64,000 nucleotides of DNA from Phoronis australis (Eukaryota; Phoronida; Phoronidae), in NCBI GenBank assembly GCA_002633005.1, contig NMRA01000076.1, forward strand, positions 442,800 through 506,799, written 5' to 3'. The position numbers and the translations under genes are program-made. The notes under the pieces are model-generated. The model was not told the DNA's origin, ran no database searches, and worked only from the letters and a program-made list of their open reading frames with translations. Below, one piece after another: positions 23,201 through 33,523 of this stretch. Every line of letters starts with the position of its first letter. The stretch's first letter is position 1.

Positions 23201-26200
23201 GCGTCCGTCCGGCGTCCGCTGCTCTGTCTCCAAAACCCTTTGACATACATTCATGAAATTTGGCACATATGTTCCATTCATGAATGGGACGGCATGTGCG
23301 AACTTTCGGATGGATCCGACTACCGGTGTGCCCCCTAGTGGCAATTTTAGTTTTTTACGCTTACCTTTGTATCTTCAAAAGTCCTGAACGGATTTTCATG
23401 AAATTTGGTATGTAGGCACCTAGTAGTGAGATGACGCTATCCTGCCGTTTTCNNNNNNNNNNNNNNNNNNNNNNNNNNNNNNNNNNNNNNNNNNNNNNNN
23501 NNNNNNNNNNNNNNNNNNNNNNNNNNNNNNNNNNNNNNNNNNNNNNNNNNNNNNNNNNNNNNNNNNNNNNNNNNNNNNNNNNNNNNNNNNNNNNNNNNNN
23601 NNNNNNNNNNNNNNNNNNNNNNNNNNNNNNNNNNNNNNNNNNNNNNNNNNNNNNNNNNNNNNNNNNNNNNNNNNNNNNNNNNNNNNNNNNNNNNNNNNNN
23701 NNNNNNNNNNNNNNNNNNNNNNNNNNNNNNNNNNNNNNNNNNNNNNNNNNNNNNNNNNNNNNNNNNNNNNNNNNNNNNNNNNNNNNNNNNNNNNNNNNNN
23801 NNNNNNNNNNNNNNNNNNNNNNNNNNNNNNNNNNNNNNNNNNNNNNNNNNNNNNNNNNNNNNNNNNNNNNNNNNNNNNNNNNNNNNNNNNNNNNNNNNNN
23901 NNNNNNNNNNNNNNNNNNNNNNNNNNNNNNNNNNNNGGTACTGGATTACTGAACTCAAAGCCTTGTTCGAGCTGTTGTCACGAAAAAATAAACAATTCAA
24001 TTACTTTTTTATGAAAACGTTTGGTATACACTTCACCTGTAGAGTTACAGAGAGCTCATTTTGAAGTTGTTAAAACATGATATTTATATTTATGAAGCTT
24101 TAAAAAAGGAATTTGAATTATTTTTGTAAATAGCCATTTTTGCCACAACACCAAACTTGTCATTTTTGTAACCATACCACAGTTTAATGATCTTGCTATG
24201 TTTAAAAGTAACTGCAAGCTACCTTTATGCAGTGAAACTACAAAAGTGCAAAGTTCGTCAGAAGGTAAGCTCAACTTAAATGTCTTAATGGTGCAATATT
24301 ACTTGCATTAATTTGGCTTAGCACAGCCCTGGACCTACCGGAGCTAACTGCTAGCCTTGGACAAGATGAGTGTGTACTTGAGCTATAAACCTCAGTTATT
24401 TTAATCGAAATATTTCGTTCGAAGATTAGAAAAGCTTAAACAGTGCTATCGACTCGACCTACTTTACTCGGGGAGTCCCACGGGCAGTTGTGACCTACTT
24501 TTCATTTGGCGGATTTTAGGAGACTACAGAATAAAGATATTGCTGAATCTTCACTGTTTTTGTTCAAAAGATCCTAAAATCTATGGTATCATACAGATAA
24601 TTCGACTTCAAGGTACATACCCAGCTTTACATGAACATGTCGCGTCAGTGACTTTGTCATTTGTCAGGTGAAGGTGAACCCCCTGTGGGGTTCTTCGGAT
24701 TTTTGCTGGCTCCAAAATACTTTTCCTCGAACACTTATTTTTTCATCACCACCTTTGCAAATTCCCACATCATAAACATAAGATTCTTTGCTGTAAAGCA
24801 TCACCTGTTGTCTTTGTCGAAGCGTTTTTGGATAGTGGAAAAAAACACTCATCGATTTCACCAGGAACGTCGTATAGCGACAGTGTACTTCCCTCTGACA
24901 TCTTGTTCGTTTTACGGGTGTCACGTGATTTTTCGCAAGGGGGCGGAGCTTGCAGTAGGTCATTTGTGTGAATTATCAGCAACACCTGGATGTAGGGATC
25001 AAAAATCACCGATAGGTATTACTGATGAATAAAAAATCATACGATCACGCTAGGCATTGGGATTAAACTTGTTCACTGGGATTGACCATGCATCGCCTGG
25101 CATGTCCTTTTGTCAAAACTTTTTTATGTATTCTTCTGTTTGATAAATCTTGCCTGTGAGCTTCTAGATTGTTACATAAAATGTTTTTCTTTTGATTGCA
25201 GCTGGTTCTCATCCAAAATGGCAAGACACAATTAAGGGGCCAATCAGCTGTAGCCAAACATTTGGTTCAAAAGGCAAAGAAGAACAGTTTGCTTGGTAAG
25301 GTTGGGTGGATAGACCACAAAAAGGCGACATGGTTGTCTCCTTTACCTGCTTTTACTGTGCATTGAACCAATGGGGGATGAGCTTTTTGCTAAGTAACAG
25401 AAAAGCAGTTTACTAAATTCATCATGTTTTCGAAACTGGCTTTTGTATTTCCTCAGAACGAGCGCTTGTCTAGCTAAATATTAGCCATTTGCTCAACTGT
25501 GACTCTTCTGTTTGTATTCATGCTTTAGTGTGATCCTCTCGTATGTCATTTGGGCTACCGGAACAACCTCATTCTCTGTGTACTGTACATTCATAATGTC
25601 CATGGGACGGTGTTGAGACTGGTTTTCCGTTTTGCTCACATGTTTAAAGTGTAATTTAATTACAGACCTTGGTGTTCGGCTTTCAAAAACTGAAATCTGT
25701 TTAAGCAAACCTAAAATTTCGGGGGTTTCTCTCATGTACAACACCAAATTCCCTTCAACTATTTCCAAGTAATGAACATGAAATATTGTAGGATTTGCCT
25801 TTGTCTTTTCGCTTCATTTAATCGTTATCCCTGTTTTAGCTTGCTGTATGCTATGATGATTGTTTGTCAAAGCAAGAACAACCACACCTTCACAAAAATG
25901 CACAGTCAAGTGCTTGACACTGTTGATTGAACTTAGGCAAAACCTGGTTTGGTGCAGGCCTTTATGCAGCCTACGTCCTGGGCGTCCAAATGGAAGCCCT
26001 AGCACTAATCTGGATGGCCAGGGCGCCCCATGTATCATTTGGACGCCCACTGTCAATAGGAACCTTTCAAGTTTGGACTCACACATTGTAATGATTACTA
26101 GGAAGCCTCTGAAGGCTCACAGTGGGGGCTCTTTTTCAAAGCAGGAACAAATATACAATGTATATGCATTGTTGCTATTTTGACACGTGATTGACAGAAG

Positions 26201-29200
26201 GCTGTTTTATAAACTTAGATGTAAAAACCTTGATCTATGCATTTTTTTGTAAAAAAAATCTGTGTGTTTGGGGNGGTGGGGGGTTACGCGTCGGAATCAT
26301 GGACGCCCTGGAATATTGGGAACCCCATTTTGGACTCCCTATTTTCAAAATCCTGGATAAAGGCCTGGTTTGGTGTAAATTTCATGTTTGATTTTCATCA
26401 ATTAAAAAACAAATTGTTAGACTTCTGGAAGCTATATGCATATTTGAATTACATTTAAAACCTCTAAGTCTGTGAAAGACATGGTTTTGGGAATTCTGCC
26501 TTTTTTTGTTAAACCGAAAATCCAAGGTGTATTTTTGAAATATTTCTTAAAGTATGTTTTTGTTTCTCAGGAACTAGTGCTGTAGACAAGGCATTTGTTG
26601 ACCAGTGGCTTGAGTATAAAGTAACTGTGATCGACAGGAGTCAGTCGAGCGCCGAAATTGAGACCTGTCTTAAGGTAAGAGAAATTGACCTTTGTATACA
26701 TTTAAGGCGTGCTAGGCAATATACATTAATGATGGCATTTGTACAAGTTGCTTTAGTCTGCTGTATGCCAAGGTAAAATGGAAACATGAAATGTGTAGTT
26801 TGATTTAGTGACATTTTTATCTTTTCTGATTATGGCCGATCATTTTGTTTTCTAGAGACATCGGCACGTTCCCAAAAATGCTTTTATGTTATATGTAGGT
26901 TATTGTTTACTACTGTGGCTGTTGATCATTTGAAGGGTTTCCTCACGTTTACACAGTAGTTTTGTGTCGTCCACTATTTCATCATGCTAATAATGCAATG
27001 TTTGTTTAACCTGAAATTACAGTACTAGTCACTTACAGGGGTCCCATATTTTGAGAACCAGTTTTGTCCACTGAATTAAAGGCATAAAACTGGTTCTTAA
27101 AGTACAGGGCCCCTGTAAGGGACTGTTGCTGAAATCATGAGTAGTGCACGTCTTTGTATCGTTATAAAGTACGGAAATTTCTCGCACATTTTCTTGTTGC
27201 AGAACCTGAACACATACCTTTCGGACAAGTTGTACTTTGTGGGTCATCAGCTGACCCTAGCTGACGTTGTCGTATTCTATGCATCTCATAGGATAGTGGT
27301 GAGCTCTAGTTTTCAGTGCTGATCAGAGTGGTGGGGTTGGGGAAGTGGAATGGATGAAGTTTACAATACTTGGGGAGTTTATTCTCAGAAAAAATCTACC
27401 AACTCTACACACTCCATAGTACAGTCGTGTAAATTCTTTCGCTCCATTGTAAAATCCTTTCTGTGTTAGCCTGTTGTTGTATCGTCTCCATCATCGTTCC
27501 TCTCAAATGTTCTAGCATTTTGTGACTAGACCATGATATGTCAATTTGCCTAAATTTTTAACTTCATAATTTCAGTCTTTTATTTCTACACATACCTGAA
27601 TATTGAATCCTAACTTATACCATAGGATCCTAGCCCTGGAATGCCTACTTCGATCTTGCGCTTTTGTTTGCATTGGTGTGTTCCAGTGTTGGTTATTCTT
27701 ATGGAGTTTGCTCTCACTAAAGCATTTCGCAACTGCGCCATTTTTCATCCAAATTGCATAAGAGTCATATCACTAGAAAGACCTTTGTTAGTTCACAGTG
27801 GTGCATGATTATAGCAGAAGCAAGCAATGAATAATTTAATTCATAAATAATCATCATTTCGCATAGGTGACAGGTTTAATTGTTTTTATTTTAAAAACCA
27901 AAATGCGAAAAATAATAGCGTGTAATAGCATTATGAAAAGAAAATGAAGAACTTATGTAATTAATTAAACCAGCAGGGAAATAATTTCAGTGATTCACGA
28001 AAGTTTTCTACCCTATCAAGACAAACATTGTAGAATATGTATCCCTCACAGTTGCTGTGAAGAATTTAGTCTGGCGTTAATCCAAAACTTTACATATTTG
28101 TATATTAATTGGACCTTTGGTGCTGTCTGATTGCAGTTCTTCAGTAAAAATTCAGGATGCAGTGACATTTACAAAAGAAACTAATTACTCCAACTAACTT
28201 GTAGCCAAAAAAAGAGTAGTCATCTATTGTGTAGATTTGAAATGAACTGTAGATAGATCATTACTTAAAAGGATATTAAACCCTGTTTTGATGATTTCCA
28301 CCAATCCTTGTCCTGTCACCTGCTAAAGCATCATTGGCGTTAATCTTCCAAGTTAAAAGCTGGAATCACACTCCCTGTCACAGATTAGACATTATGGTCT
28401 TTGGTGGGTGGTCTTTTCCTACAGTTATAGCCGTATAATTCACTAAGAGCGTAGGTTACTCTTGCCCGTTTATCAGACTTTGAAAGGAGTTTTCAAACTT
28501 TTCATCCAAACTTTTGAGGGTTGTCGATGGTTACAGAGCATTATTTTGTTTCTGAGAACTGGATGGGAAAGTTGTTTTTACATGTGTTAATGGGTCAGAA
28601 CTGGGTTTGGTATCCTTTTAAGTTGCGGTGTAGGAGTTTCCATAGTAGTTTGTAAATGAACTCATTTCTTCAGAAAGTAAAAATTAGTGTTCCTGATACA
28701 TGAAGTGTGAGTTAAAGTAAATAAGAGACAGTGGAACACATTTTTACAATTGTTATGCTACTAGAGAAAGTGGATTCTTAAAAATATCAGTATTCATGAC
28801 AAAGAGACAAATGAACACCTGTTCTGTAGTTCAACATCCGAGAATGAAAAAAAGGGACAACTGGGTTGAAAAGTGGGACTTCCAGATTTTTAACGGGGCA
28901 TCTGAGTCCATGCTAAAACGCAAGGGTGAAATGTTTGCCACAGCACACAGAAATATTCCGCCAGTGTCTTTGTCGAACAGGAGTGATTTTTAACTGCCGA
29001 AAATCTCTTGTTGAAAAACTGCTAGCATGTAGTTTGATAGGTTGTCGGAAGTGATTCTAAGACTGGAGAATGACCAATGTAATCGTCGGGTTTGTTGGCT
29101 AATTTTGCCGGAAAATTGCTGGTTGTCGAGAGCCATAGCTTAAGAGTCTCACTTGATGAACAAAAATGTCAAAATCAAAATGAAGCAATGAAACTGGGCT

Positions 29201-30032
29201 CGATTTGATACCTCCAACACTCAATCAAAACTGAGTAGAGCAAACAGCTGGAAATTCTCAGTGCAAACTCTCGCGGCTAGTCTCGGGATCACAAGTTCTA
29301 AGAATAGAAATCATTGGTCATGTGCTGGAGTTGGCATTCCAGAGCTAGAGTTTTAGGCTGATACATAGCCTACGAGACGTAACTTTGGAACCCAAGCAGC
29401 AAGTGAACAAGCTAAAACTCTTAATTTTGTTTTCAGGAAAATTTGTCTTTTTATGAAAAACAGAAATATAGGCACTTCAGCCGCTGGTTCAACCAGGTGA
29501 GTGATGGTACTCTGATTACCTTCATTTGTTTGGTCGTGTTTTTGTTAAGAACGACAGTGTTATCAGTTTGGTAGTTGTGAATTACTTGTATGACTTAAAA
29601 GTTGATAATAAAAGTAAGATAGGGTCAATATGTAATAACTTGCAAAAGATATATTTGTTGCTCTCATAATTGTGCTAAAACTGTATCGAAGCTTGACTGA
29701 AATTTTCAGCTGCCAACTGGATTTCCAACTTGACAGAGTCAGTCCTGCATTCCCCCGTTACTTCAAGAACCAGTCTTTTCCCTGGATATTGTTATTCCTG
29801 AATAATTCACATGACAATGGTAGTTATTAGAGAAAAGCTACCTGTTAGGATATGAAGTAGTACTTTTACTATATAATTTGGTGCTTAAATTTTTTAACAT
29901 GACATTGTACGATTCTTATCGTTGCTATATTGATGTTAACTGCAGGTTCAAAATGTTGAAGGTGTGAGGAATTCTCTGGCAGAAATACCGTTCCAGCGAA
30001 ACGATCTCTACACAATCGGGATGGCTCACTGA
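17194..30032 (+). CDS. EEF1E1: EEF1E1 / AIMP3 (p18), multi-tRNA-synthetase complex auxiliary protein
   Basis: Six plus-strand exons join in frame: 17194-17271, 21215-21308, 22143-22246, 22776-22871, 29437-29496, 29946-30032 (stop TGA), giving 172 aa against 174 in human. Family features: LQHLSTFLGVS at the N-terminus, QLRGQSAVAKHLVQKA, DQWLEYKVTVID, then the GST-C-like block NTYLSDKVYFVGHHLTLAD and RHFSRWFNQVQNVEGVR. The family protein has a GST-like fold, binds synthetase partners in the multi-tRNA-synthetase complex, and in vertebrates also has a nuclear DNA-damage role. Exons 2-4 have a second full set at 25202, 26571 and 27203 with the same phases, so either set gives a complete frame. 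The start is the ATG immediately before the helix matching human exon 1. Confidence 0.92.
17541..17975. repeat. Large inverted repeat (foldback) in EEF1E1 intron 1
   Basis: The left arm 17541-17752 and right arm 17789-17975 are near-perfect reverse complements around a loop of about 36 bp. The arms begin and end with TCAAGGTACCTAAACTACAC and its complement. The left arm has about 24 extra bases. Each arm is itself built from degenerate units of about 18-20 bp of the type ACGGACTCACAAACACGG. It is GC-richer than its surroundings and has no coding potential. Confidence 0.88.
18693..18781. mobile_element. 89-bp palindromic miniature element, perfect 8-bp target duplication
   Basis: GGGCAATGGTCAGATATA on the left and TATATCTGACCAGTGCC on the right, with inner GAGAACCAG...CTGGTTCTC. 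TCTGCCCA flanks it exactly (18685-18692 and 18782-18789). It is an internally shortened member of the family at 22594, 49784 and 61376. Confidence 0.8.
21215..21308 (+). CDS. EEF1E1: EEF1E1 exon 2, copy 1
   Basis: 94 bp, LVLIQNGKTQLRGQSAVAKH...KKNSLL plus one base. The acceptor is GGTTGCAG and the donor GTAAGG. Confidence 0.9.
22143..22246 (+). CDS. EEF1E1: EEF1E1 exon 3, copy 1
   Basis: 104 bp, (G)TSAVDKAFLDQWLEYKVTV...IETCLK. The acceptor is TTTCTCAG and the donor GTAAGA. Confidence 0.92.
22594..22703. mobile_element. 110-bp palindromic miniature element (GAGAACCAG family)
   Basis: Outer arms AGTCACTTACAGGGGTCCC and its near complement, inner arms TTTTGAGAACCAGTTTT and AAAACTGGTTCTCAAA, with spacer containing CCACTGAATTAAAGGCAT. 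Forms one long hairpin. The flanks GAAATTAC and GAAATCAT may be an old 8-bp duplication. It lies 72 bp upstream of EEF1E1 exon 4. Confidence 0.75.
22776..22871 (+). CDS. EEF1E1: EEF1E1 exon 4, copy 1
   Basis: 96 bp, NLNTYLSDKVYFVGHHLTLA then DVVVFYASLRIV. Core of the GST-C-like domain. The acceptor is TTGCAG and the donor GTGAGC. Confidence 0.92.
23138..23452. repeat. Dispersed repeat with GCGCCCACATATTTATATGT motif, cut by the gap
   Basis: CG-rich segment containing GGGCGGCGTCCGTCCGGCG and the phrase TCATGAAATTTGG twice. It is absent at the matching point of the other EEF1E1 block (27562). I believe sequences of this type are common in marine invertebrate genomes, but cannot verify the family here. 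The right end is lost in the N run. Confidence 0.55.
23453..23936. other. Assembly gap (484 N)
   Basis: Run of N between the two EEF1E1 blocks. Any open frame across it is meaningless. Confidence 0.99.
25202..25295 (+). CDS. EEF1E1: EEF1E1 exon 2, copy 2
   Basis: Same 31 codons as 21215-21308, with intact splice sites. I see only a silent-looking difference (GCT for GCG). Confidence 0.85.
25955..26367. mobile_element. 413-bp hAT-type miniature element, present in one of two copies of its site
   Basis: Begins CAGGCCTTTATGCAG and ends CTGGATAAAGGCCTG. GTTTGGTG flanks it exactly (25947-25954 and 26368-26375). The matching site in the other block, 21958-21965, holds a single GTTTGGTG with no insert, a textbook empty site. 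One N at 26274. Related to 15707-16194. Confidence 0.9.
26571..26674 (+). CDS. EEF1E1: EEF1E1 exon 3, copy 2
   Basis: Same length and phase as copy 1. It encodes AFVDQWLEYK where copy 1 has AFLDQWLEYK. Confidence 0.87.
27021..27130. mobile_element. 110-bp palindromic miniature element, copy in the duplicated block
   Basis: Same element at the same place relative to EEF1E1 exon 4 copy 2, so it was inserted before the two copies diverged. Confidence 0.75.
27203..27298 (+). CDS. EEF1E1: EEF1E1 exon 4, copy 2
   Basis: Same length and phase as copy 1. Three residue changes: DKLYF for DKVYF, GHQLT for GHHLT, ASHRIV for ASLRIV. Confidence 0.87.
27563..29436. other. EEF1E1 intron 4, no gene recognised
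   Basis: About 1.9 kb of single-copy AT-rich intron. A 65-aa open frame at 28796-28993 is not recognisable. Confidence 0.5.
29437..29496 (+). CDS. EEF1E1: EEF1E1 exon 5
   Basis: 60 bp, ENLSFYEKQKYRHFSRWFNQ, single copy. It matches VQEKEKYLNVSRWFCH of the human protein. The donor is GTGAGT. Confidence 0.9.
29946..30032 (+). CDS. EEF1E1: EEF1E1 exon 6 (stop)
   Basis: VQNVEGVRNSLAEIPFQRND then LYTIGMAH and TGA at 30030-30032. It matches the human C-terminus IQHYPGIRQ...KNRLY. Confidence 0.9.
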   Translation, partial: VQNVEGVRNSLAEIPFQRNDLYTIGMAH

Positions 30033-30651
30033 CAGGTACCTGTTGTTACGCTTACTCTGATCCTTGTGCAGACTGGGCAGGAGGTAGACGAAGATGAAGA
30101 AAACGTGTATGGATGATGAATCGGTCAAAGTTCAAAGTTCACTAAAGGATTGGTGGCATGTTACACTTCCTCTATGTTAAAACCAATGCTTGTCTATAGC
30201 TTTCAGTTCTCAATCTGGTTTGATGACGGAGTGAGAGCGTTTGTTATCAGCATCACATAGTGAATGCTGAGTCTCCCATACACATCCCACATCTTTGGTT
30301 AAGTTGTGAGCTCTCATTCAGATTATCACATCATTCGTGTTAGGGCTAATGTAGTTTGGAGTATGACCTGATTAAGGTCGTATTGCTCTTCTGGACCCAT
30401 TGGTGAGATGAGCGTTCTGGTGCTTTTTTGTAGTTATGGGATCACAGACCCCTCCAGGTTATCGAAATATTTTTGTACTAACAATATGTGAGGCACCAGT
30501 TTGTTAAGCGTGGCTTTTGTGATCTGGTAAATGTGCACGACTTCTTATTTTGTGTCAGTCATTCTCAAAAACTTGCTCTAATCGTGTCATTGATTTTCCT
30601 GTGTTCACAAGTTTAACTCTTTTCATGAAAGTCAATCTCATTAAGAAAGAC

Positions 30652-30657
30652 AATAAA
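30652..30657 (+). promoter_or_regulatory. Candidate polyadenylation signal of EEF1E1
   Basis: AATAAA about 620 bp after the stop codon, before the SINE and transposon relics begin. Plausible 3' end; not otherwise supported. Confidence 0.4.
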
Positions 30658-30828
30658 ATATCATTACAAATTTGAATTTTTTAAATTTTTTTAAAAAGGA
30701 AACATGCCATAGCCAAGGGCTAATATACAGTATGGTCTTGAACAGGTTCTCATTCACTTCCTTGCACACATTCACAAGTAATACCGAGCTCAAAGAAATA
30801 GGAGACACCTTTGTGCAATGCTGGAATG

Positions 30829-30907
30829 TCAGCCAGTGAAGCCAGGATTTGAACCCAGGTCTCTCATGAGGGAGTCCAGAGCTCTAACCACAGAGCCACA
30901 CTGTCTC
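30829..30907 (-). mobile_element. tRNA-derived SINE
   Basis: On the minus strand: box A TGGCTCTGTGGTTAGAG (30898-30882) and box B GGGTTCAAATCC (30856-30845), spaced as in tRNA genes. The segment conceptually translates to CGSVVRALDS...GSNPG, a typical SINE translation artefact. No proper acceptor stem forms, so it is not a functional tRNA gene. It lies directly beside the transposase relic. Confidence 0.75.
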
Positions 30908-30952
30908 AAAAGAATGAGACCCTTTACATAATGGTAAAGAGGGGCAGAAACA

Positions 30953-31290
30953 TCATTCAGCACCAAGAAAAGTAGGAAACGCCACTTGCAGGTGCATTGC
31001 AGGAAAACCTTTTCTGCATATGAATGCATCTCTGGTCTCCCTATTGACTCCATTGATCTTGATATAAGTGCCATCTATGGCACCTATGACACCTGGAATG
31101 CCAGCAATACGCTGGTACTCCCTTACTATGCTTGACCGCGAGACACGTGAGGTCCCAGTCAAGTCCTTACGACAATTCCATGTTATGATTTATGCCATGG
31201 TCCGAATTTTTTGCCGGCTCATCCAAAAATTTGCAAAAGTAGCCAAAGACGTTATCCCATGTTTACGCAACTCGTTTACAATTCAATGAA
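30953..31290 (-). pseudogene. PIF/Harbinger (HARBI1-like) transposase fragment
   Basis: The minus-strand frame contains YQRIAGIPGVIGAIDGTYIK followed by RDAFICRKGFPAMHLQVA. This matches the DDE-type nuclease core of HARBI1-like transposases around the first catalytic Asp (GAIDGT) and the NRKGFHS-like block. The second and third acidic residues and the C-terminus are missing, and the frame runs into a SINE. Upstream the frame is broken by a stop. A decayed relic, with no intact terminal repeats seen. Confidence 0.8.
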
Positions 31291-32269
31291 GAGGGCCGAG
31301 TGTTTAACTTGATTTGGAAATAACCAAATAACGGTCGGATTTGCACAAGTGGCAGGTATCTACTTGCCACCAAAGGCTAGCCTAGGCTCACGTTCTTGGG
31401 GCTTTCCAGGTGGCATGTTGCGACTTGATACGGCTTGCATTTCCAAATTTTAGGTCACGAATTTCTAGCGCCGAGTTGAATACCGACACAGAACTAGCCA
31501 TAAAATATTAAGTATGAATACTTGCTGTTGAGTAATGTCCTTGCAGTAACTTTTGATTGACGACTGGCTCATGTCCGATTACCTCCGATTTTCATTTTCA
31601 TTTGTGTAGCGTATTTCACGCAATGGCAACTGAAGTTAGCCATGCCGGGCATTTGAGAAAAGACAGCTGCACTAAACCTTACACTGACAGTTCATTGGGT
31701 TGCGGATTCTATAACATTAACATTCCCAACCATAAAGAACATCTGAGGTAGTTTTTCAAACATTTATTTTGTCAAACAACTCATTAATTGCTCTCTGAAC
31801 TCAGAACTTTACAGCTAATACGCAAATAATTCTACTGATGTCACGGGACCACTGTGGCCATAAATTTAATTCTTATTATGTAACCTCTGCAACACGTGAA
31901 GATTGCACGCGCACTTCATCGTGTGAGAATAATTGCAATCAAACTGGGGCACTGTATAGTCATTTGTCATCTGCGCACTACAGTCATTAGAATCAGATCT
32001 AACAAGGCTACGGGACGGCACGGTACTGTTACTCCGCACTTTTGTAAATTTATTCAAGTAGTACTAATCTGAAGATAACAGAACCTTGTTGGGAAAATTC
32101 GCTGTTATGACAATTTTACCGCCATTTGGCGACACACTGTAAAATCTTATAGCTATTTCCACATTTTCTGTCGCCAAAATGGCGATCTGAAAAACGACTT
32201 TTCGAGCTCTATGCTAGCGTAGTAAAGCAAATAACGGATTCCGATCACCTGAATAGAATTGGCGCTTAT

Positions 32270-33257
32270 TGATTTGTGTTCTTTTATAAGAATGAAAATT
32301 TCCCTTTTACCGATCCAAAAAGCTTGTACGAAGTATTTTTTCCGACGTAAATATGTGTACGAACTATTTTTCCCTCGGACGCCTACTGTACGAACTATTG
32401 GAGACAAACGGCATGTTTCAAAGCTCCTGTACGAACTAATAGAGTGTACGAATTAATAGAGAGAACACCGTACTACAATTCCTTATGACTAACTTGGGGT
32501 GTATTACATAATACTCAATTCTCTGGACTACTCCTGTATAAACATGTCGATTTCAAGGAGACAAAAGATCAAGCGTTCTTTTTACTACTTTCTATTCCAG
32601 AGATCACTACGCTACGACTTTACAATAAACACAATAGATGTCACTCTATGTGCTACATCCCCCTTTCTTTAACAACTAAAGTTCGTAGCAATAAAGGGTG
32701 TTGCTAGAGCTTCACGCTCAGTCTGAGATTATCTTGTCTCTACGTTGGTCAAAGCATAACTACTGAACGCAATTGGCTTTCCATCTTGCGTTAGGACGGC
32801 TGCCTCGTCGGACTAAGTCGACAAGCCAGTCGAGACTTCGTAGTTCCTGTACGACAGTTTAAAAAAGTCCCAGTTTCCAAGAACGTCACCTTTGTAGTCC
32901 ATGGGCGCTGGGGGTGGGAGATGGCGTACGTTTTCCGCCATGGTCCTGACACCATGTATAAATATGTCGATTTCAAGGAGAAAAAAGATCAAGCATTCTT
33001 TTTACTACTTTCTATTCCAGAGATCACTACGCTACGACTTTACAATAAACACAAAAGATGTCACTCTATGTGCTACAACTCCTACATGCAGTCACACTAA
33101 ACCACTCGGATCTGAGATCCATGCTCTTAACACTCTCCCTTGATCTCATATTTGTCACATTTATTATGCAGTCTTTAATAAAAAACATCATTACCAAAAA
33201 CATAGTACACAAACTTCTTTAGTTTCACTTATACAACAACTTCATCAACATATCTGT
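32270..33257. repeat. Duplicate of 33259-34243
   Basis: Begins TGATTTGTGTTCTTTTATAA and includes several GTACGAACTA phrases, a partial Copia-type LTR and a full mini-Gypsy element. The same order starts again right after the single N at 33258. Confidence 0.88.
32535..33077 (-). mobile_element. 543-bp mini-Gypsy LTR element (TRIM-like), full copy A
   Basis: Two 123-bp LTRs (32535-32657 and 32955-33077), read on the minus strand as TGTAGCACATAGAG...TTTATACA. The 5' LTR is followed at once by TGGTGTCAG, complementary to a tRNA-Leu 3' end (primer site). AAAGAAAGGGGGA precedes the 3' LTR (polypurine tract). ACTCC flanks both ends (32530-32534, 33078-33082). The interior has a gag-like start (MAENVRHLP...MDYKGDV) fused to an RNase-H-like piece, with an in-frame TAG. 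Non-autonomous. Confidence 0.88.
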
Positions 33258-33523
33258 NTGATTTGTGTTCTTTTATAAGAATGAAAATTTCCCTTTTACC
33301 GATCCAAAAAGCTTGTACGAAGTATTTTTTCCGATGTAAATATGTGTACGAACTATTTTTCCCTCGGACGCCTACTGTACGAACTATTGGAGACAAACGG
33401 CATGTTTCAAGGCTCCTGTACGAACTACTAGAGTGTACGAATTAATAGAGAAAACACCGTACTACAATTCCTTATGACTAACTTGGGGTGTATTACATAA
33501 TGCTCAATTCTCTGGACTACTCC

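Larger units (their letters stand above)
23937..27562. repeat. EEF1E1 duplicated block, copy 2
   Basis: Starts directly at the right edge of the N run and ends where the sequence continues uniquely into intron 4. It is near identical to copy 1 with scattered substitutions, and carries one extra 413-bp hAT element. Confidence 0.9.

Noticed and set aside
23431-24000. Open frames of 173-187 codons across the gap
   Set aside because: They consist almost entirely of N.
30829-30907. tRNA gene
   Set aside because: A and B boxes are present but no acceptor stem pairs, and the segment is embedded in repeat sequence. Called a SINE instead.
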